21,489 nt of DNA from Eubacteriales bacterium (GCA_029974855.1 JARKQO010000033.1:1-21489); one strand, 5' to 3'; positions 7,200 to 16,295 are shown, numbered from the stretch's first letter. The notes: generated by a model from the sequence alone, not told the origin. Made by a program: numbers and translations.

Positions 7200-10100
7200 T
7201 CACACCTGCCATAGCCGCTTCATGGCGGCGAAGCAGCGGACATAGGCCACCAGCTCGTCCTGGTTGGGTTCAAAAAACTCGTTGTCAACGATGGTACCCA
7301 GCTCCAAGCGGGCGATCTGGGTGAGGGCGATGCCCCCGGGGGCTTTTTCAAATACGCCGGGCATCAGCCGGTCAGCGGCTTGGGGGAAGGCGTTGTAGAA
7401 GCGCACGGGGAAGTCCGCCAATACGCTGTGGTGGTTTTGGGGATCGCCGGGCTCGGGGATGGCGGAGAGGCCCTGCTCCCCTTGCACGTCGCTGGACAGG
7501 CGCTGCTCGTCGGAGAGAAGGCCGATGGCCACCTCCCGCTTGGGATGGCGGCTTTGCACCAAAGCCAGCTCCCGGACGGGATGGCCCGCTGGCAGGTCCT
7601 GGAGGGCCAGGCGGCAGAGCTTGGCCCGGGCCTGGGTGTCAAAGGCTTTCAAAAGCTGGCCGCCGTTGCCGGCGATGCAAATTTCCAGGCGCTGATGGAG
7701 CAGCTCCTTGCTGGCGGGGTTTTGCCAGGCCCGGGCCAGCAGCTCCCCGCAGAGATGGAACAGGAAGCCGATGTTCAGCAGCAGCAGGCTTTCCACATAG
7801 CTGATGTGGCCCTGACCCCGGGCGTGCTCCATCATGCGCCAAATCTGCTGGTCGTAGTCGGCGAAGAAGTCGTCCAGGAGGAACATGCTCTTCTGGCGGC
7901 CCCGGGTGCTGCTGACCCCGAAGGCCAAGGCTTGCACCAGCTCCCGCACCACGGCCCGCAGGCCCTCCTCGCTGTGCTCGAAATCGGCGGAAAACTCGCT
8001 GAGGTGCCGGGTGGATACGGAGTCAAAGAGCATCTGGCGGCAGCCCAGGCGAAGGGAGGTTTCCAGGGCGGGCCGCTGGGCCCCGGCCAGCCACAGGCTG
8101 ATGTCGGTGGTGCCGCCGCCGATGTCCATGTTGATGTAGCCGTTGCGGACGTTGACCTCGTTGCGGCTTTTAAAATAGAGGCCGTCTGCCTGGTTCTCGG
8201 TGGCGTAGAGCACGGGGGGGATGCCGGAGGTGAGGGGCATGCCGGTTTCCCGGGCCACCTCGGCGGCCAGGCCCCGCATCATCTCCAGGTAGCCCTCCTG
8301 CCGGGGCAGAGGAAGGGCGTTGGGCATGGAAGCCCGCCAGCTGAGGGAGGGAGCCCCGCACAGCCTGGCGGAGAGGGAGGCCTGGACCATCACCTGCTTT
8401 AAGAACAGGCGCAGGCAGGCCAAGGTAAAGGTCTCCTCCCCCCATTTCATGTCGTAGTACAAAGTGTTTTCGCCCTTTTGCAGCAGGGCCTCCAGGCTCT
8501 CGCGGTAGTAGATGTGGCCGTCCCGGAGGATGTTGACCCAGTGCTCCTGCCGGTCGGTGAATACGTCCATGACGCTGTAGAAGGTGCTCTCCTTCTGGCC
8601 CCCGGCAATGCCCTGGGGCAGCAAAGCCCATTGGGGCAGCAGCTCGTCCACCAAGAAGGGCTCCTCCCCCGGAAGCCCGTGGAGCAACGCCGCGTGGAGG
8701 CAGCGGGGGAAGGTGGCGGCCTGCACCCGGTCCCCCTGGCGGAGCATCACGGTGGTGGAGATGCTGCCAAAATCCAGCCCCACCACGGCGGGCAGGTCGT
8801 GCTTGAGCTGTTGGCGGGCGCTTTCGTTCATCAGCACTCCCAAGGACATGGCCCCCCGGCGCAGGGCCACATAGGCGGGATAGCGGGGGGACACGGCGGT
8901 CTGCCAGACACGCAGGCGCTGGAGTCCCTGGGGGCTCACGTCCAGGGCCTGGCGCAGGTCCCCCTGGATCCAGCCGCCGGGCCCCAGCACCCACACGTCC
9001 ACCAGCTCGGGCCTGTGGGCATAGACAAAGTATTGCTTCCAAAGGCCGGGGCTGAGGCGCACATTGGGCCAGGATACCACAAAGGGCAGCTGCCGGGCGG
9101 GGGCCTCCATGACGCTGCCCAGCCCGGCTCCCCCGTAGGCATAGGTGCGGGTGAAGGTGACGGTGTTGGTGAGCAAAGCATCCTCCCCCTGCCTGCGGCA
9201 GCGGATAGAAAAGGAGGCCACGATGTCCCCGGTGGTCCGCTCCCGGGTGAAGGAAAGGCTTTCCACCAAAAGCTTGGGGGCGTAGGGATCGTCCTTCTCC
9301 TCCTGGTCCGTAAGCCAGGCGGCCAGCCAGGGGGAGAGGGGGGGCACCGCGTAGCGGGGAGGCGCTGTGTCCGGGTCCCCCTGGAGGCGGCACATCCGGG
9401 CCAGCTCCGGGTTGTCAAAGGGGTGCCGGTCCTGGGCGGAGATCAGCAGCAAACAGTCGGAAAAGGCCCCCTGGATGCCTTGGCTGTCCTCCAGGTCGAT
9501 GAGGTCCTTCAGGAGCATGCCCAAGGCCTGGGGATGCCCCTGGATGGGATAGTACAGGGTCAGGCTCCGGTCCCGGCGCAGGGGATGGGCGGCGTGGTGG
9601 GCCCGCCACTGCTCCAGCAGGTCCAAGGTCACGGGATGGACGCCCACCTTGGCTCTCACCTGGCCCAACAGGATGTCCAGGCGCTTCACCATCAAAGCGT
9701 TCCAGTCCGGGCTGTACTGGCCCAGCAAGGCCACCTCCCGCTCCAGGCGGGCCAGCAGCTCCGGCTCGCCGGGCACGTTGACGGGCTCCAGCAAAAAGCT
9801 TGCGGAGGCCCTGGCAAAGGGCACCCCGTCCACCCAATACTGGGTCTGGGCCAGGTCCTCGATGGTTTCCGGAAGCTGGGCATAGGGGCCCATGAGCACC
9901 ACAATCAGGGGATTCTGGCGCAGGCTGCCCAGGTTCAGGCGCTTGCGCTGCTCGGTGAGGCCGTGCAAGTACATGCTGCCGTCCCCGCCGCACAGGCCGA
10001 ATACCGTCATGGTGCGGACGTACAATTCCCGCACAGCCCCCTCCTCCCGGGCGGCCAGCCGGTCTCGCCACTCCTCCCGAAAGCCCAGCAGGTCGTCGAT

Positions 10101-10904
10101 GAACCGCTCCAGCACCCCGTGGAGCTCCGCCTGGGGGGAGTAGAGAAGGCTGCCCAGCTCCGCCTGCTCGTTGAGGCATTGCAAGAGCCGCAGCTGCATC
10201 ACCAGCCGCTCCCGGTCGCTCTCCTGGAGGTAGGGGCAGGGGTCCAGCCAGCGGCCGCGCTGCCGGTCGTACCAGCGCACCTTGCCGGGCAAAAGCTCCC
10301 CCAGGTCCCCGGAGTTGGCGGCGGGCATCAGAATCACCGCCTTGGACACCAGGCACAGGGGCCGCCTGTCCGGCTTCTGGTCCCGGGCGTGGGTCAGGGT
10401 AAAGACCTTCAGGCCGTCCTGGATCCGCTCCTGGGTGAGGGCCGCCGCCACGGTTCGCTGAAAGGCCATGGCCCCGGCCAGGCTCTGGGGGGTCAAATAG
10501 TCCTCAAAATCCAAGACGGGCCAGGTGTCGTCCCGGGTCCAGCCGTCCCACAGCAGCAGCAAGGCCAGCACCGCACGCCAGCTCACCATCTCCTGGTGGC
10601 GGATGGCGTCCTCAAAGGGCAGGCGCATCAGCCGGCGCATCTGCTGCTCCCCGGCCAGCACGTCGGGGATGGAATAGCCCACGTCCTCGCCCTGGGTGAG
10701 CATGTATTTTGCCACGTTTTCCAGCCACTGGCCGGGCTTTTGGTTGGTATCGCTGACGATGCCGGGCCTGGGCTGGTAGCCCGCGGAAAAGCCCTCCTCC
10801 ATGGGGGGCAGCAAAGTGAGGTAGGAGGTTTGCAAATCCAGCTTGGCCTTGGGGGTCTGGGGATTGGCCTTGGGCCTCCGGAAGGGATTTTTCCCCTTGT
10901 TCAT
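7200..10904 (-). CDS. Giant actin/Hsp70-fold ATPase, SrfB-like
   Basis: This is a 1,234-residue cytoplasmic protein. The C-terminal half carries the three actin/Hsp70 nucleotide motifs in order: phosphate-1 GLDFGSISTTVML at about 709, phosphate-2 MDIGGGTTDISLW at about 926, and an adenosine-loop-like CIAGNGGQLLKAF at about 1076. Roughly 700 residues before them have no motif I recognise, apart from a basic, proline-rich N-terminal tail. The domain order and size resemble the poorly understood SrfB 'virulence factor' family. The ATG at 10904 overlaps the stop of the tubulin-like gene (ATGA) and is preceded by GGAGGAGGGG. A longer reading frame to 10946 has no comparable site and overlaps more, so it was not used. 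The overlap implies fixed stoichiometry with the tubulin-like protein. Its biological role is unknown. Confidence 0.85.
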   Translation of the reverse strand: MNKGKNPFRRPKANPQTPKAKLDLQTSYLTLLPPMEEGFSAGYQPRPGIVSDTNQKPGQWLENVAKYMLTQGEDVGYSIPDVLAGEQQMRRLMRLPFEDAIRHQEMVSWRAVLALLLLWDGWTRDDTWPVLDFEDYLTPQSLAGAMAFQRTVAAALTQERIQDGLKVFTLTHARDQKPDRRPLCLVSKAVILMPAANSGDLGELLPGKVRWYDRQRGRWLDPCPYLQESDRERLVMQLRLLQCLNEQAELGSLLYSPQAELHGVLERFIDDLLGFREEWRDRLAAREEGAVRELYVRTMTVFGLCGGDGSMYLHGLTEQRKRLNLGSLRQNPLIVVLMGPYAQLPETIEDLAQTQYWVDGVPFARASASFLLEPVNVPGEPELLARLEREVALLGQYSPDWNALMVKRLDILLGQVRAKVGVHPVTLDLLEQWRAHHAAHPLRRDRSLTLYYPIQGHPQALGMLLKDLIDLEDSQGIQGAFSDCLLLISAQDRHPFDNPELARMCRLQGDPDTAPPRYAVPPLSPWLAAWLTDQEEKDDPYAPKLLVESLSFTRERTTGDIVASFSIRCRRQGEDALLTNTVTFTRTYAYGGAGLGSVMEAPARQLPFVVSWPNVRLSPGLWKQYFVYAHRPELVDVWVLGPGGWIQGDLRQALDVSPQGLQRLRVWQTAVSPRYPAYVALRRGAMSLGVLMNESARQQLKHDLPAVVGLDFGSISTTVMLRQGDRVQAATFPRCLHAALLHGLPGEEPFLVDELLPQWALLPQGIAGGQKESTFYSVMDVFTDRQEHWVNILRDGHIYYRESLEALLQKGENTLYYDMKWGEETFTLACLRLFLKQVMVQASLSARLCGAPSLSWRASMPNALPLPRQEGYLEMMRGLAAEVARETGMPLTSGIPPVLYATENQADGLYFKSRNEVNVRNGYINMDIGGGTTDISLWLAGAQRPALETSLRLGCRQMLFDSVSTRHLSEFSADFEHSEEGLRAVVRELVQALAFGVSSTRGRQKSMFLLDDFFADYDQQIWRMMEHARGQGHISYVESLLLLNIGFLFHLCGELLARAWQNPASKELLHQRLEICIAGNGGQLLKAFDTQARAKLCRLALQDLPAGHPVRELALVQSRHPKREVAIGLLSDEQRLSSDVQGEQGLSAIPEPGDPQNHHSVLADFPVRFYNAFPQAADRLMPGVFEKAPGGIALTQIARLELGTIVDNEFFEPNQDELVAYVRCFAAMKRLWQV

Positions 10905-13027
10905 ACGCTCCCCTCCTCCATGGAGGCGGCCAAAAGGGCCGCCCAAAATCCCGAGAGCATGGCCTGGGGGCTCTTGCCCTGGGGCTCGCCTCCGGCCACC
11001 CCGGCGATGAGGCGGGGCATGTCCACCCCATCCGGGGTGGGGCGGATCATCAGCCGGGTGATACCCCGCTGGAGGGCCTCGGCCAGCACCTCCACCCGCC
11101 GGGCATCCCGCTGGGCGGAGGGCATGCCGTAGAGGGTCAGCAGCTCGTGGAGCGCGCCCAAGAGGCCCGGGTGGAACAGGCTGTTCTCCGGCAGGCGGTC
11201 CGGGGCCTCCTGGATTTCCTCCCCGGGCTGAGACAGGATGCTTTCCCGGATGGCGGCCTCAATGTCCTCCCCCACCTTTTGGCCCTTGGCCCGGAGGCTG
11301 ATGGCAACCCGCTCCATGGCGGCCAACCGCTCCCGCTCCTGGCGCAGCACCCCTTCCTCGATGAGGTGGCTGTCCACCCCCTCCCAGGAGGCGATGCGCT
11401 CCCGGAGGGTACGGATGGCCTCCTCCTGGCGGGCGATGGCTTCCCGCTGGTGCAGCTGGGCGTTTTTCAGCAGCTCCAGCCACTGGCTTCCCCCCAGGAG
11501 CCCCAACAGCTCCCGCTGGCGAACGAGCATCTGGTTGTACTCCTCTTGGAGGGCCCGGTGGGCGTCCTGCTGGGCCGGGAGCAAAGCCCCGGCCTCCTGG
11601 GCCTCCCGCTCCCCAAGCAGCACATGGCGGTCCAAAAGCCGCTGATAGTGCTGGGCGGCCTCGGCGGCCCGCTCCTCTTCCTCCTTGTTCTGGCGAAGGG
11701 TGGGGGGCAAGGTGCGCACCACCTGGATCATCCAGTTGCAATAGAAGGTGAGGCAGTGGTACAGGGCGTCCAGGTCCTTTTCCAGGCGGGCCTTCTCCGC
11801 CCCGGAGAGCTTGGGGACCCGGTGGAACCAGGCGGCGTAGTAGTTCACCACGCTCCGGGGGCTTGCCCGGCCGCCGGAGAGCTGGGCCCGCAAGGTGGGG
11901 TAGCACTCGGCGAAGAAAGCGGCGGAGGCCTTCAGGAGGCCCCCAAAGCCCAGGCGGTACAAATCCGCCTCCTCGTCAAAGCTGTCCCAGGAGAAGGCCC
12001 GGGTGTGAAGCTGGTAGTAATAGCAGTCCATATTGTAGCTCTGCTCCCCCCGGAAGCTGGTGCGAAAAAACCGGGCGACGCAGCGCATGGCCAGCCATTC
12101 CAGCATGTGGGCGTCGTTCTCCTGGCTTTGGGAGCCGGTGGAGTAGATGCGGGTGGTGACAAAGGCCTCCGGGGGCAGGCCCAGCAGGTACACCGCGTCA
12201 TAAATGCCCTTCTCGTCCGCCTCGCTCTCCCGGATCATGCCCTCCATGCCGTAGTATTGCAGCGCGGTGCGGGCCTTGTCCAAAAAAGTGGAGCTCTTGA
12301 CCACGATCTCCATCTCCTCGTTCTGGGAGGAGGGGGGCACCTTGTAGTAGGGCAGCATCAGCACCGAGGCCATTTCAAACAGGCTGCTGTAGTGGGCGAA
12401 GTATTTGCGCAGGTACTGGGAGATGGAGGGGATGCCGGAGGCCCCGGTACCCCCGAAAATGGAGCCGCAGAGGATGACCTTTACCCCTTCCCCCCGGTCC
12501 ATGTCCTCCCGCATCTGGGCCATGAGGCGCAGCATCTCGTCGGGCTGGCCGGAAGCCGCCACGGCGGGAAGGTCGTTAAACAAATCGGCGAAGAACAGCA
12601 CCCCCAGGTCCGGATGGCCCCGGAAGCCCTCGCTGTACTCCAAAGCGGCCTCGGCCCGGTCAAAGAGGGTGTTGGCCAAAATTTGGTCCTGCTTGTGGTT
12701 TTGCACCATGCGCTCCACGGAGGCGGCCCGCTTGGCGAGGTTCATGCTCCAGCGCTGGGCGTCCAGCTGGGTGTGGAAGCCCCGGCGGGGAGAGCCCTTG
12801 GGGGAGAACATGTGCCGGACCCGCTCGTAATAATCCGCGGCCTGCTTGGCCCGGGTGGTATTGCCGCAGGCGGCGTCCACATCCACGCTCAGCAGCCGGA
12901 TGACGGGCAAGGGTACCCGCTCCTTCTTGTCCCCGAAGGTGTAAAAGGCGTCGGCGCAGGCCCCGTAGACCACGCTCTCCAGGATTTTGTTGCCTGTGCC
13001 GCCCACGCCGATGATGTAGTAGCCCAT
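10901..13027 (-). CDS. Tubulin/FtsZ-like GTPase with C-terminal coiled coil
   Basis: This 708-residue protein opens with IIGVGGTGNKI (glycine loop at 7-14, as in FtsZ/tubulin loop 1). It has LSVDVDAACGNT at about 46-57 and the tubulin signature-like GSIFGGTGASG at 188-198. These features fit the 'tubulin-like' Tubulin_2-type family and not FtsZ itself, which is shorter and has a GGGTGTG signature. Residues of about 445-595 are rich in Glu, Gln, Arg and Leu and predict a long coiled coil, followed by a short globular tail. The ATG at 13027 follows AAAGGAGA. The downstream ATPase gene overlaps its stop by 4 bases. Filament formation is inferred from the family only. Confidence 0.87.
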   Translation of the reverse strand: MGYYIIGVGGTGNKILESVVYGACADAFYTFGDKKERVPLPVIRLLSVDVDAACGNTTRAKQAADYYERVRHMFSPKGSPRRGFHTQLDAQRWSMNLAKRAASVERMVQNHKQDQILANTLFDRAEAALEYSEGFRGHPDLGVLFFADLFNDLPAVAASGQPDEMLRLMAQMREDMDRGEGVKVILCGSIFGGTGASGIPSISQYLRKYFAHYSSLFEMASVLMLPYYKVPPSSQNEEMEIVVKSSTFLDKARTALQYYGMEGMIRESEADEKGIYDAVYLLGLPPEAFVTTRIYSTGSQSQENDAHMLEWLAMRCVARFFRTSFRGEQSYNMDCYYYQLHTRAFSWDSFDEEADLYRLGFGGLLKASAAFFAECYPTLRAQLSGGRASPRSVVNYYAAWFHRVPKLSGAEKARLEKDLDALYHCLTFYCNWMIQVVRTLPPTLRQNKEEEERAAEAAQHYQRLLDRHVLLGEREAQEAGALLPAQQDAHRALQEEYNQMLVRQRELLGLLGGSQWLELLKNAQLHQREAIARQEEAIRTLRERIASWEGVDSHLIEEGVLRQERERLAAMERVAISLRAKGQKVGEDIEAAIRESILSQPGEEIQEAPDRLPENSLFHPGLLGALHELLTLYGMPSAQRDARRVEVLAEALQRGITRLMIRPTPDGVDMPRLIAGVAGGEPQGKSPQAMLSGFWAALLAASMEEGSV

Positions 13028-13068
13028 AGCGGGTTCTCCTTTGGTTCAGGTTGTTCTTTATGCAACGC

Positions 13069-13084
13069 CCGGCCAGAGGGCCGG
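13069..13084. repeat. Small GC hairpin upstream of the tubulin-like gene
   Basis: CCGGCC and GGCCGG arms with a 4-base loop lie between the repeat copy and the ribosome site of the tubulin-like gene. No U-run follows on the minus strand, so it is not a terminator. It may belong to the leader of that gene. Confidence 0.45.
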
Positions 13085-13102
13085 TTCTAACATATACTTT
13101 TT

Positions 13103-13190
13103 CATTCCCCTGGGCCGTGCGCAGCGCGGCCCATAGCGGGTCCAGGGACGAAGTCCCTGGTGGGGATGAAAGGGGCTTCGCCCCTTTCAC
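13103..13190 (+). repeat. Three-hairpin intergenic repeat, copy 2
   Basis: It has the same three stem-loops as copy 1: 13112-13132, 13142-13160 and 13168-13188. Paired substitutions keep the stems intact: an A-T pair becomes G-C in stem 1, and a C-G pair becomes A-T in stem 3. Loop sequences vary. It lies between the membrane-protein gene and the tubulin-like gene, and stem 3 overlaps the stop codon of the former (13187-13189). Relative to the operon it is in the opposite sense to copy 1 relative to the EamA gene. Confidence 0.85.
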
Positions 13191-13879
13191 AACCTCCGGA
13201 AAAACCCGTGCTTGCCGGAAATGGCGGGGGGCGCGGCCAGGCGGAAGCAGACCCAGGCGGCGGCGATGTTCAGGGCGAAGCCGCCCTGGCAGAGGAACCA
13301 ATCCCAGAAGGTCTTCTGGCTGACGAAGCGGATGCCCAGAAAATAGACCAGCACTGCCCCCAAAGCATTGAGGGCGGCAATGATCAGCAAGGTGAGGCGA
13401 AAGCTGCGCACGGCCCCCCGGGCGGTCCGGGACGCCATCAGGGGCTTGCGGTAGCCCCAGCGCCATAGGAGCTGGAGGGCCAAGGAGAGCAGCCAGGCCA
13501 CAGCGAAGGAGCCCCCCAGAAAGAAGCGCCAGTGGAGATCCCGGGCCGCCAAAGCCGCCCCCAGGGCTTCCCCCCGCAGGTCCAAAGTGGCGGAAGCGGC
13601 GGCGGCCTGGCCCAGCCAGGGCTCCAGCCCCGGCAGGGCCCCCAGCAGGTTTTCCGCCAGGGCCGGGGCAGCGCCCACCAAGGTCAGGGGATAGACCCAC
13701 AGCAGCCCCGCCAAAGGCAAAGCCAAGGCCAGGCCAAAGGCCAGGGCATAGCACAGCAGCACCTTGGTTTTGTTGCTGTAGCGCACCTTGCGCCGCATGG
13801 GAATGCTGGGAAGGGGCCGGGAGAGCAGCTGCCTCCTGTCCACCCCGGGCCGGGGAGCTCCGCCGAAAAACGCCGCCAT
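13187..13879 (-). CDS. Four-helix integral membrane protein of the tubulin/actin-like operon
   Basis: This is a 230-residue protein of unknown family. A basic N-terminal segment (residues 1-39, with RRQLLSRPLPSIPMRRKVRYSNKTK) should be cytoplasmic. Four hydrophobic helices follow at about 40-68, 119-139, 162-182 and 195-215, with an alanine-rich loop of about 50 residues between helices 1 and 2 that should lie outside. The ATG at 13879 follows GGAAGGAGA, 13 bases after the lipoprotein stop. A longer frame reaching 14155 overlaps the lipoprotein gene and has a proline/arginine-rich, non-protein-like start, so it was rejected. By topology it could link the outside lipoprotein to the two cytoplasmic NTPases; this is inference. 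Confidence 0.85.
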   Translation of the reverse strand: MAAFFGGAPRPGVDRRQLLSRPLPSIPMRRKVRYSNKTKVLLCYALAFGLALALPLAGLLWVYPLTLVGAAPALAENLLGALPGLEPWLGQAAAASATLDLRGEALGAALAARDLHWRFFLGGSFAVAWLLSLALQLLWRWGYRKPLMASRTARGAVRSFRLTLLIIAALNALGAVLVYFLGIRFVSQKTFWDWFLCQGGFALNIAAAWVCFRLAAPPAISGKHGFFRRL

Positions 13880-13892
13880 GAGCTTCTCCTTC

Positions 13893-15998
13893 CTACCGGG
13901 AGGACAGGCTCTGGGCCGTCCCCTGGTTATCCACAAATACATCAAAGACATAGCACACCAAGGAGGTGCGGGGGGGCGTGGCGGCCTGGCGCAGCTGGGC
14001 GGCCAACTCCCTGAGGCCCGGGGCCTTGTCCACCGGGGGCACATCCGGCACAGCCAGCCCATGGTACAGCTTGCTGGTATAGGGTCCCCAGGCATGGGTA
14101 AAGGCCTTGGGAATGGCCTGCTTTTTGGCGTCGTACTGGTGAACGGCCTGGGCAAAGGTTTCCCAGGTGACGATATCCTCCCGGGTGATGGTGGCGGAGA
14201 GGCTGCCGGGCCCGTCGATCCAATCCACAGGCAGCCACACCACCTCCTGGGCGGTAAGATACGCGTTGATCTGAAGGCGGTAGTAGCCCTCGGCCAGCTT
14301 GGCTCCCTCCACTGCCAAAGAGCAGACCAGGCTGTCCTGGTCCAGGGTCAGCCCCTCCAAAGCAAAGGGGGATGCCTCCGGCTGGTTCGCAAAGGGTTGC
14401 TCCTGGCGGGAGAACACATAGAGCTTGTCCCGCAGGGGAAGCACCTGGTCCTCCTCCCCGGCCTGGGCTTCCTCGCCGCTGGGCACCGTGCGGTCCAGCA
14501 GCAAGGCGCTCAGCACCTCCACCCGGGCGTCCTGCAGCCGGGACAGGTCCATTGCCGCGCCCTGGGCGTCCCCGGCCAGGGGGAACGACACCGCCAGGCG
14601 GCGGTCCTGCTGGGCCCCCTCCTGGTCCGGGGCGAGAAATACGGTGTGGAATCCGCTTTCCTCCGCCACCTGGCCCTCCCCGTCGGTGATCTCCAAAGCG
14701 GCTCCGGGGCTGTGCTGGGTGTAATACCCGGGCTGGGGGCGGCTGATCAAGGTGTGCCAATAGCCGAAGCCAAAGGGCTGCTGGGTGACGGTAGCGCCCT
14801 GGCGGGCATAGGTCAATTCCCCCTCCTGGGGGCCCCGGAGGCCGTAAAGGCCCTGGTCCGCGTTCATCCTGGCGTTCAGCTCCGCCATGTAGCTCTCCAC
14901 CCGGGCCCTCTCCCCTACCACCAAGGCCAAGACTAACCGGGGCATGGGGGCCATATACTGAATGGTATTCTTCTTGTTGTCAAAGATGGGCTTGCCCCAG
15001 ATGAGGGGCTCCCGCAGGTCCGCAGCCCCCACAGAGGCAATCTGGCCCACATAGTCCAGCTGGAAGGCATACAGGCCCACCGTTAGCCCCTGGTCAAAGA
15101 GGCCCCGCTGCTGAAGCAGCTGCCGCAGGTAGGCCACCGGCTCCCCCGCGGTGGTGGTGCCGGAAAGGCTGCGCAAAGACGCCGGGTCGCACAGGATGAC
15201 GCTGAGGCGGCTTAGGTCGATGTTCTCCAGGGCGTAGAGCAAAGGATAGTCGTTTTCCTCCTTGCTTTCCCTGGCCAAAAAGCCCTCCACCGCCCCCCGG
15301 CCCGCCCCGATGCTGGCAATCTGCCCCTCCAGGACCTGGCTCATGACCTCCACCTGGCCGGGGTTTTCCAGCTCCGCTCCCCCATCCTGGGCAAAGCGGG
15401 CCATCTGGTTGAGCTTGGGGCTGCCCAGGGCATAGAAGCTCCCGGTCATGTCCTCCGCGGACATCTCCCCAAACACCGAGGGCAGCGGGTCCACGGCGTA
15501 GGTCATCAAATCCCGCCGCAGGGAGCGCAGCCGCTCCTCGGAGGCGTTCCAAGGGGCCAGGCCGGAGGCCTTGAGATAGCTCTCCGGAAGCCGCTCGTTG
15601 CCATAGCGCAGCACCCGGGTGCGGGAACCCTGGGCCGCCCCCAGCATCCCCCGGAGCACATTCTCGTACCATCCGGTGTAATGCCCCAGGCGGTAGTGGA
15701 AGCCGCCCTCCCGGTAGCGCCAGCCGAAATGGGGATACATGCTCTCCTCGTAGGGGTTGATGCCGCCCATCCCCTGGGTGGCGTCCAGCCAAAGGTCCAG
15801 GCGCAGGTAGTCCTCCCCGCCGTCGGTGGCGTGGGGGTCCTGGCTCTGGCCGTCCCGGTAGGGCTCCATCTCCAGCAGGCCCAAGTTGGGCTTGGCCAAG
15901 GTGGCTTCCCCCTGGAGGCGCAGCAACGCGCAGCCCGGCAGCAGCGTCAGAACGCCCAGCAGCACAAACCCGGCCAACGCCGCGTTGATCCCCCGCAT
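13893..15998 (-). CDS. Large lipoprotein of the tubulin/actin-like operon
   Basis: This 701-residue protein has a signal sequence ending in the lipobox LLPGC, with lipidated Cys23, so it should be anchored on the outer face of the membrane. I do not recognise the family. A segment at about 65-80 (LRLDLWLDATQGMGG) ends a hydrophobic strand with D-x-T-x-G, and a later strand ends in ILCDPASL. Together they loosely recall the metal-site layout of von Willebrand A domains, but the match is weak. The second half looks beta-rich. The ATG at 15998 has AAGGGG about 9 bases upstream. It is the first gene of the operon, 13 bases before the membrane-protein gene. No convincing promoter was found in the 100 bases upstream. 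Confidence 0.8.
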   Translation of the reverse strand: MRGINAALAGFVLLGVLTLLPGCALLRLQGEATLAKPNLGLLEMEPYRDGQSQDPHATDGGEDYLRLDLWLDATQGMGGINPYEESMYPHFGWRYREGGFHYRLGHYTGWYENVLRGMLGAAQGSRTRVLRYGNERLPESYLKASGLAPWNASEERLRSLRRDLMTYAVDPLPSVFGEMSAEDMTGSFYALGSPKLNQMARFAQDGGAELENPGQVEVMSQVLEGQIASIGAGRGAVEGFLARESKEENDYPLLYALENIDLSRLSVILCDPASLRSLSGTTTAGEPVAYLRQLLQQRGLFDQGLTVGLYAFQLDYVGQIASVGAADLREPLIWGKPIFDNKKNTIQYMAPMPRLVLALVVGERARVESYMAELNARMNADQGLYGLRGPQEGELTYARQGATVTQQPFGFGYWHTLISRPQPGYYTQHSPGAALEITDGEGQVAEESGFHTVFLAPDQEGAQQDRRLAVSFPLAGDAQGAAMDLSRLQDARVEVLSALLLDRTVPSGEEAQAGEEDQVLPLRDKLYVFSRQEQPFANQPEASPFALEGLTLDQDSLVCSLAVEGAKLAEGYYRLQINAYLTAQEVVWLPVDWIDGPGSLSATITREDIVTWETFAQAVHQYDAKKQAIPKAFTHAWGPYTSKLYHGLAVPDVPPVDKAPGLRELAAQLRQAATPPRTSLVCYVFDVFVDNQGTAQSLSSR

Positions 15999-16279
15999 CC
16001 CGCACCGCCCCTTCGTCCTTGAAAACTCCTGGAAAAATCTACAAAATGATCCAAATAGATGTTATTCGACTTGGTTAGGCAGAATTCCTTCCGAGAGGGG
16101 GCGGGAGGGGTGGAGCGTGATGACCAGAGACAGCGGCTCCAGGCCCGGCCGCCGGCTCGGGCTGATGCCCAAGAGGAGGTTATCCGGCAGGAGACGGAGG
16201 CGGCCCCTGCCAAGGTGCATGGCGGAAACCCGGTGCTGATATATCTGTTAAGGCACTTTTGACAGTAGATGATCCAAGC

Positions 16280-16295
16280 CAAAACGTTCGTTTTG
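16280..16295. repeat. 16-base palindrome CAAAACG-TT-CGTTTTG
   Basis: This is a perfect inverted repeat with a two-base centre in otherwise non-coding, AT-rich DNA, about 115 bases before the small basic reading frame. It could be an operator. No partner copy was seen in the window. Confidence 0.45.

Noticed and set aside
8478..11132. Plus-strand open frame of 884 codons
   Set aside because: It is antisense to the actin-like ATPase gene, is rich in Gly/Gln/His/Pro, has no recognisable motif or ribosome site, and is an effect of high GC content.
11147..13090. Plus-strand open frame of 647 codons
   Set aside because: It is antisense to the tubulin-like gene, with the same low-complexity composition and no domain.
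13880..14155. Longer start for the four-helix membrane protein
   Set aside because: It overlaps the lipoprotein gene, has Pro/Arg-rich content, and the ATG at 13879 has a clear ribosome site.
16059..16262. Plus-strand frame of 67 codons
   Set aside because: It is Glu/Arg-rich and ends in a plausible helix, but has no ribosome site at its ATG and no recognisable family; kept only as a note in the gene-poor stretch.
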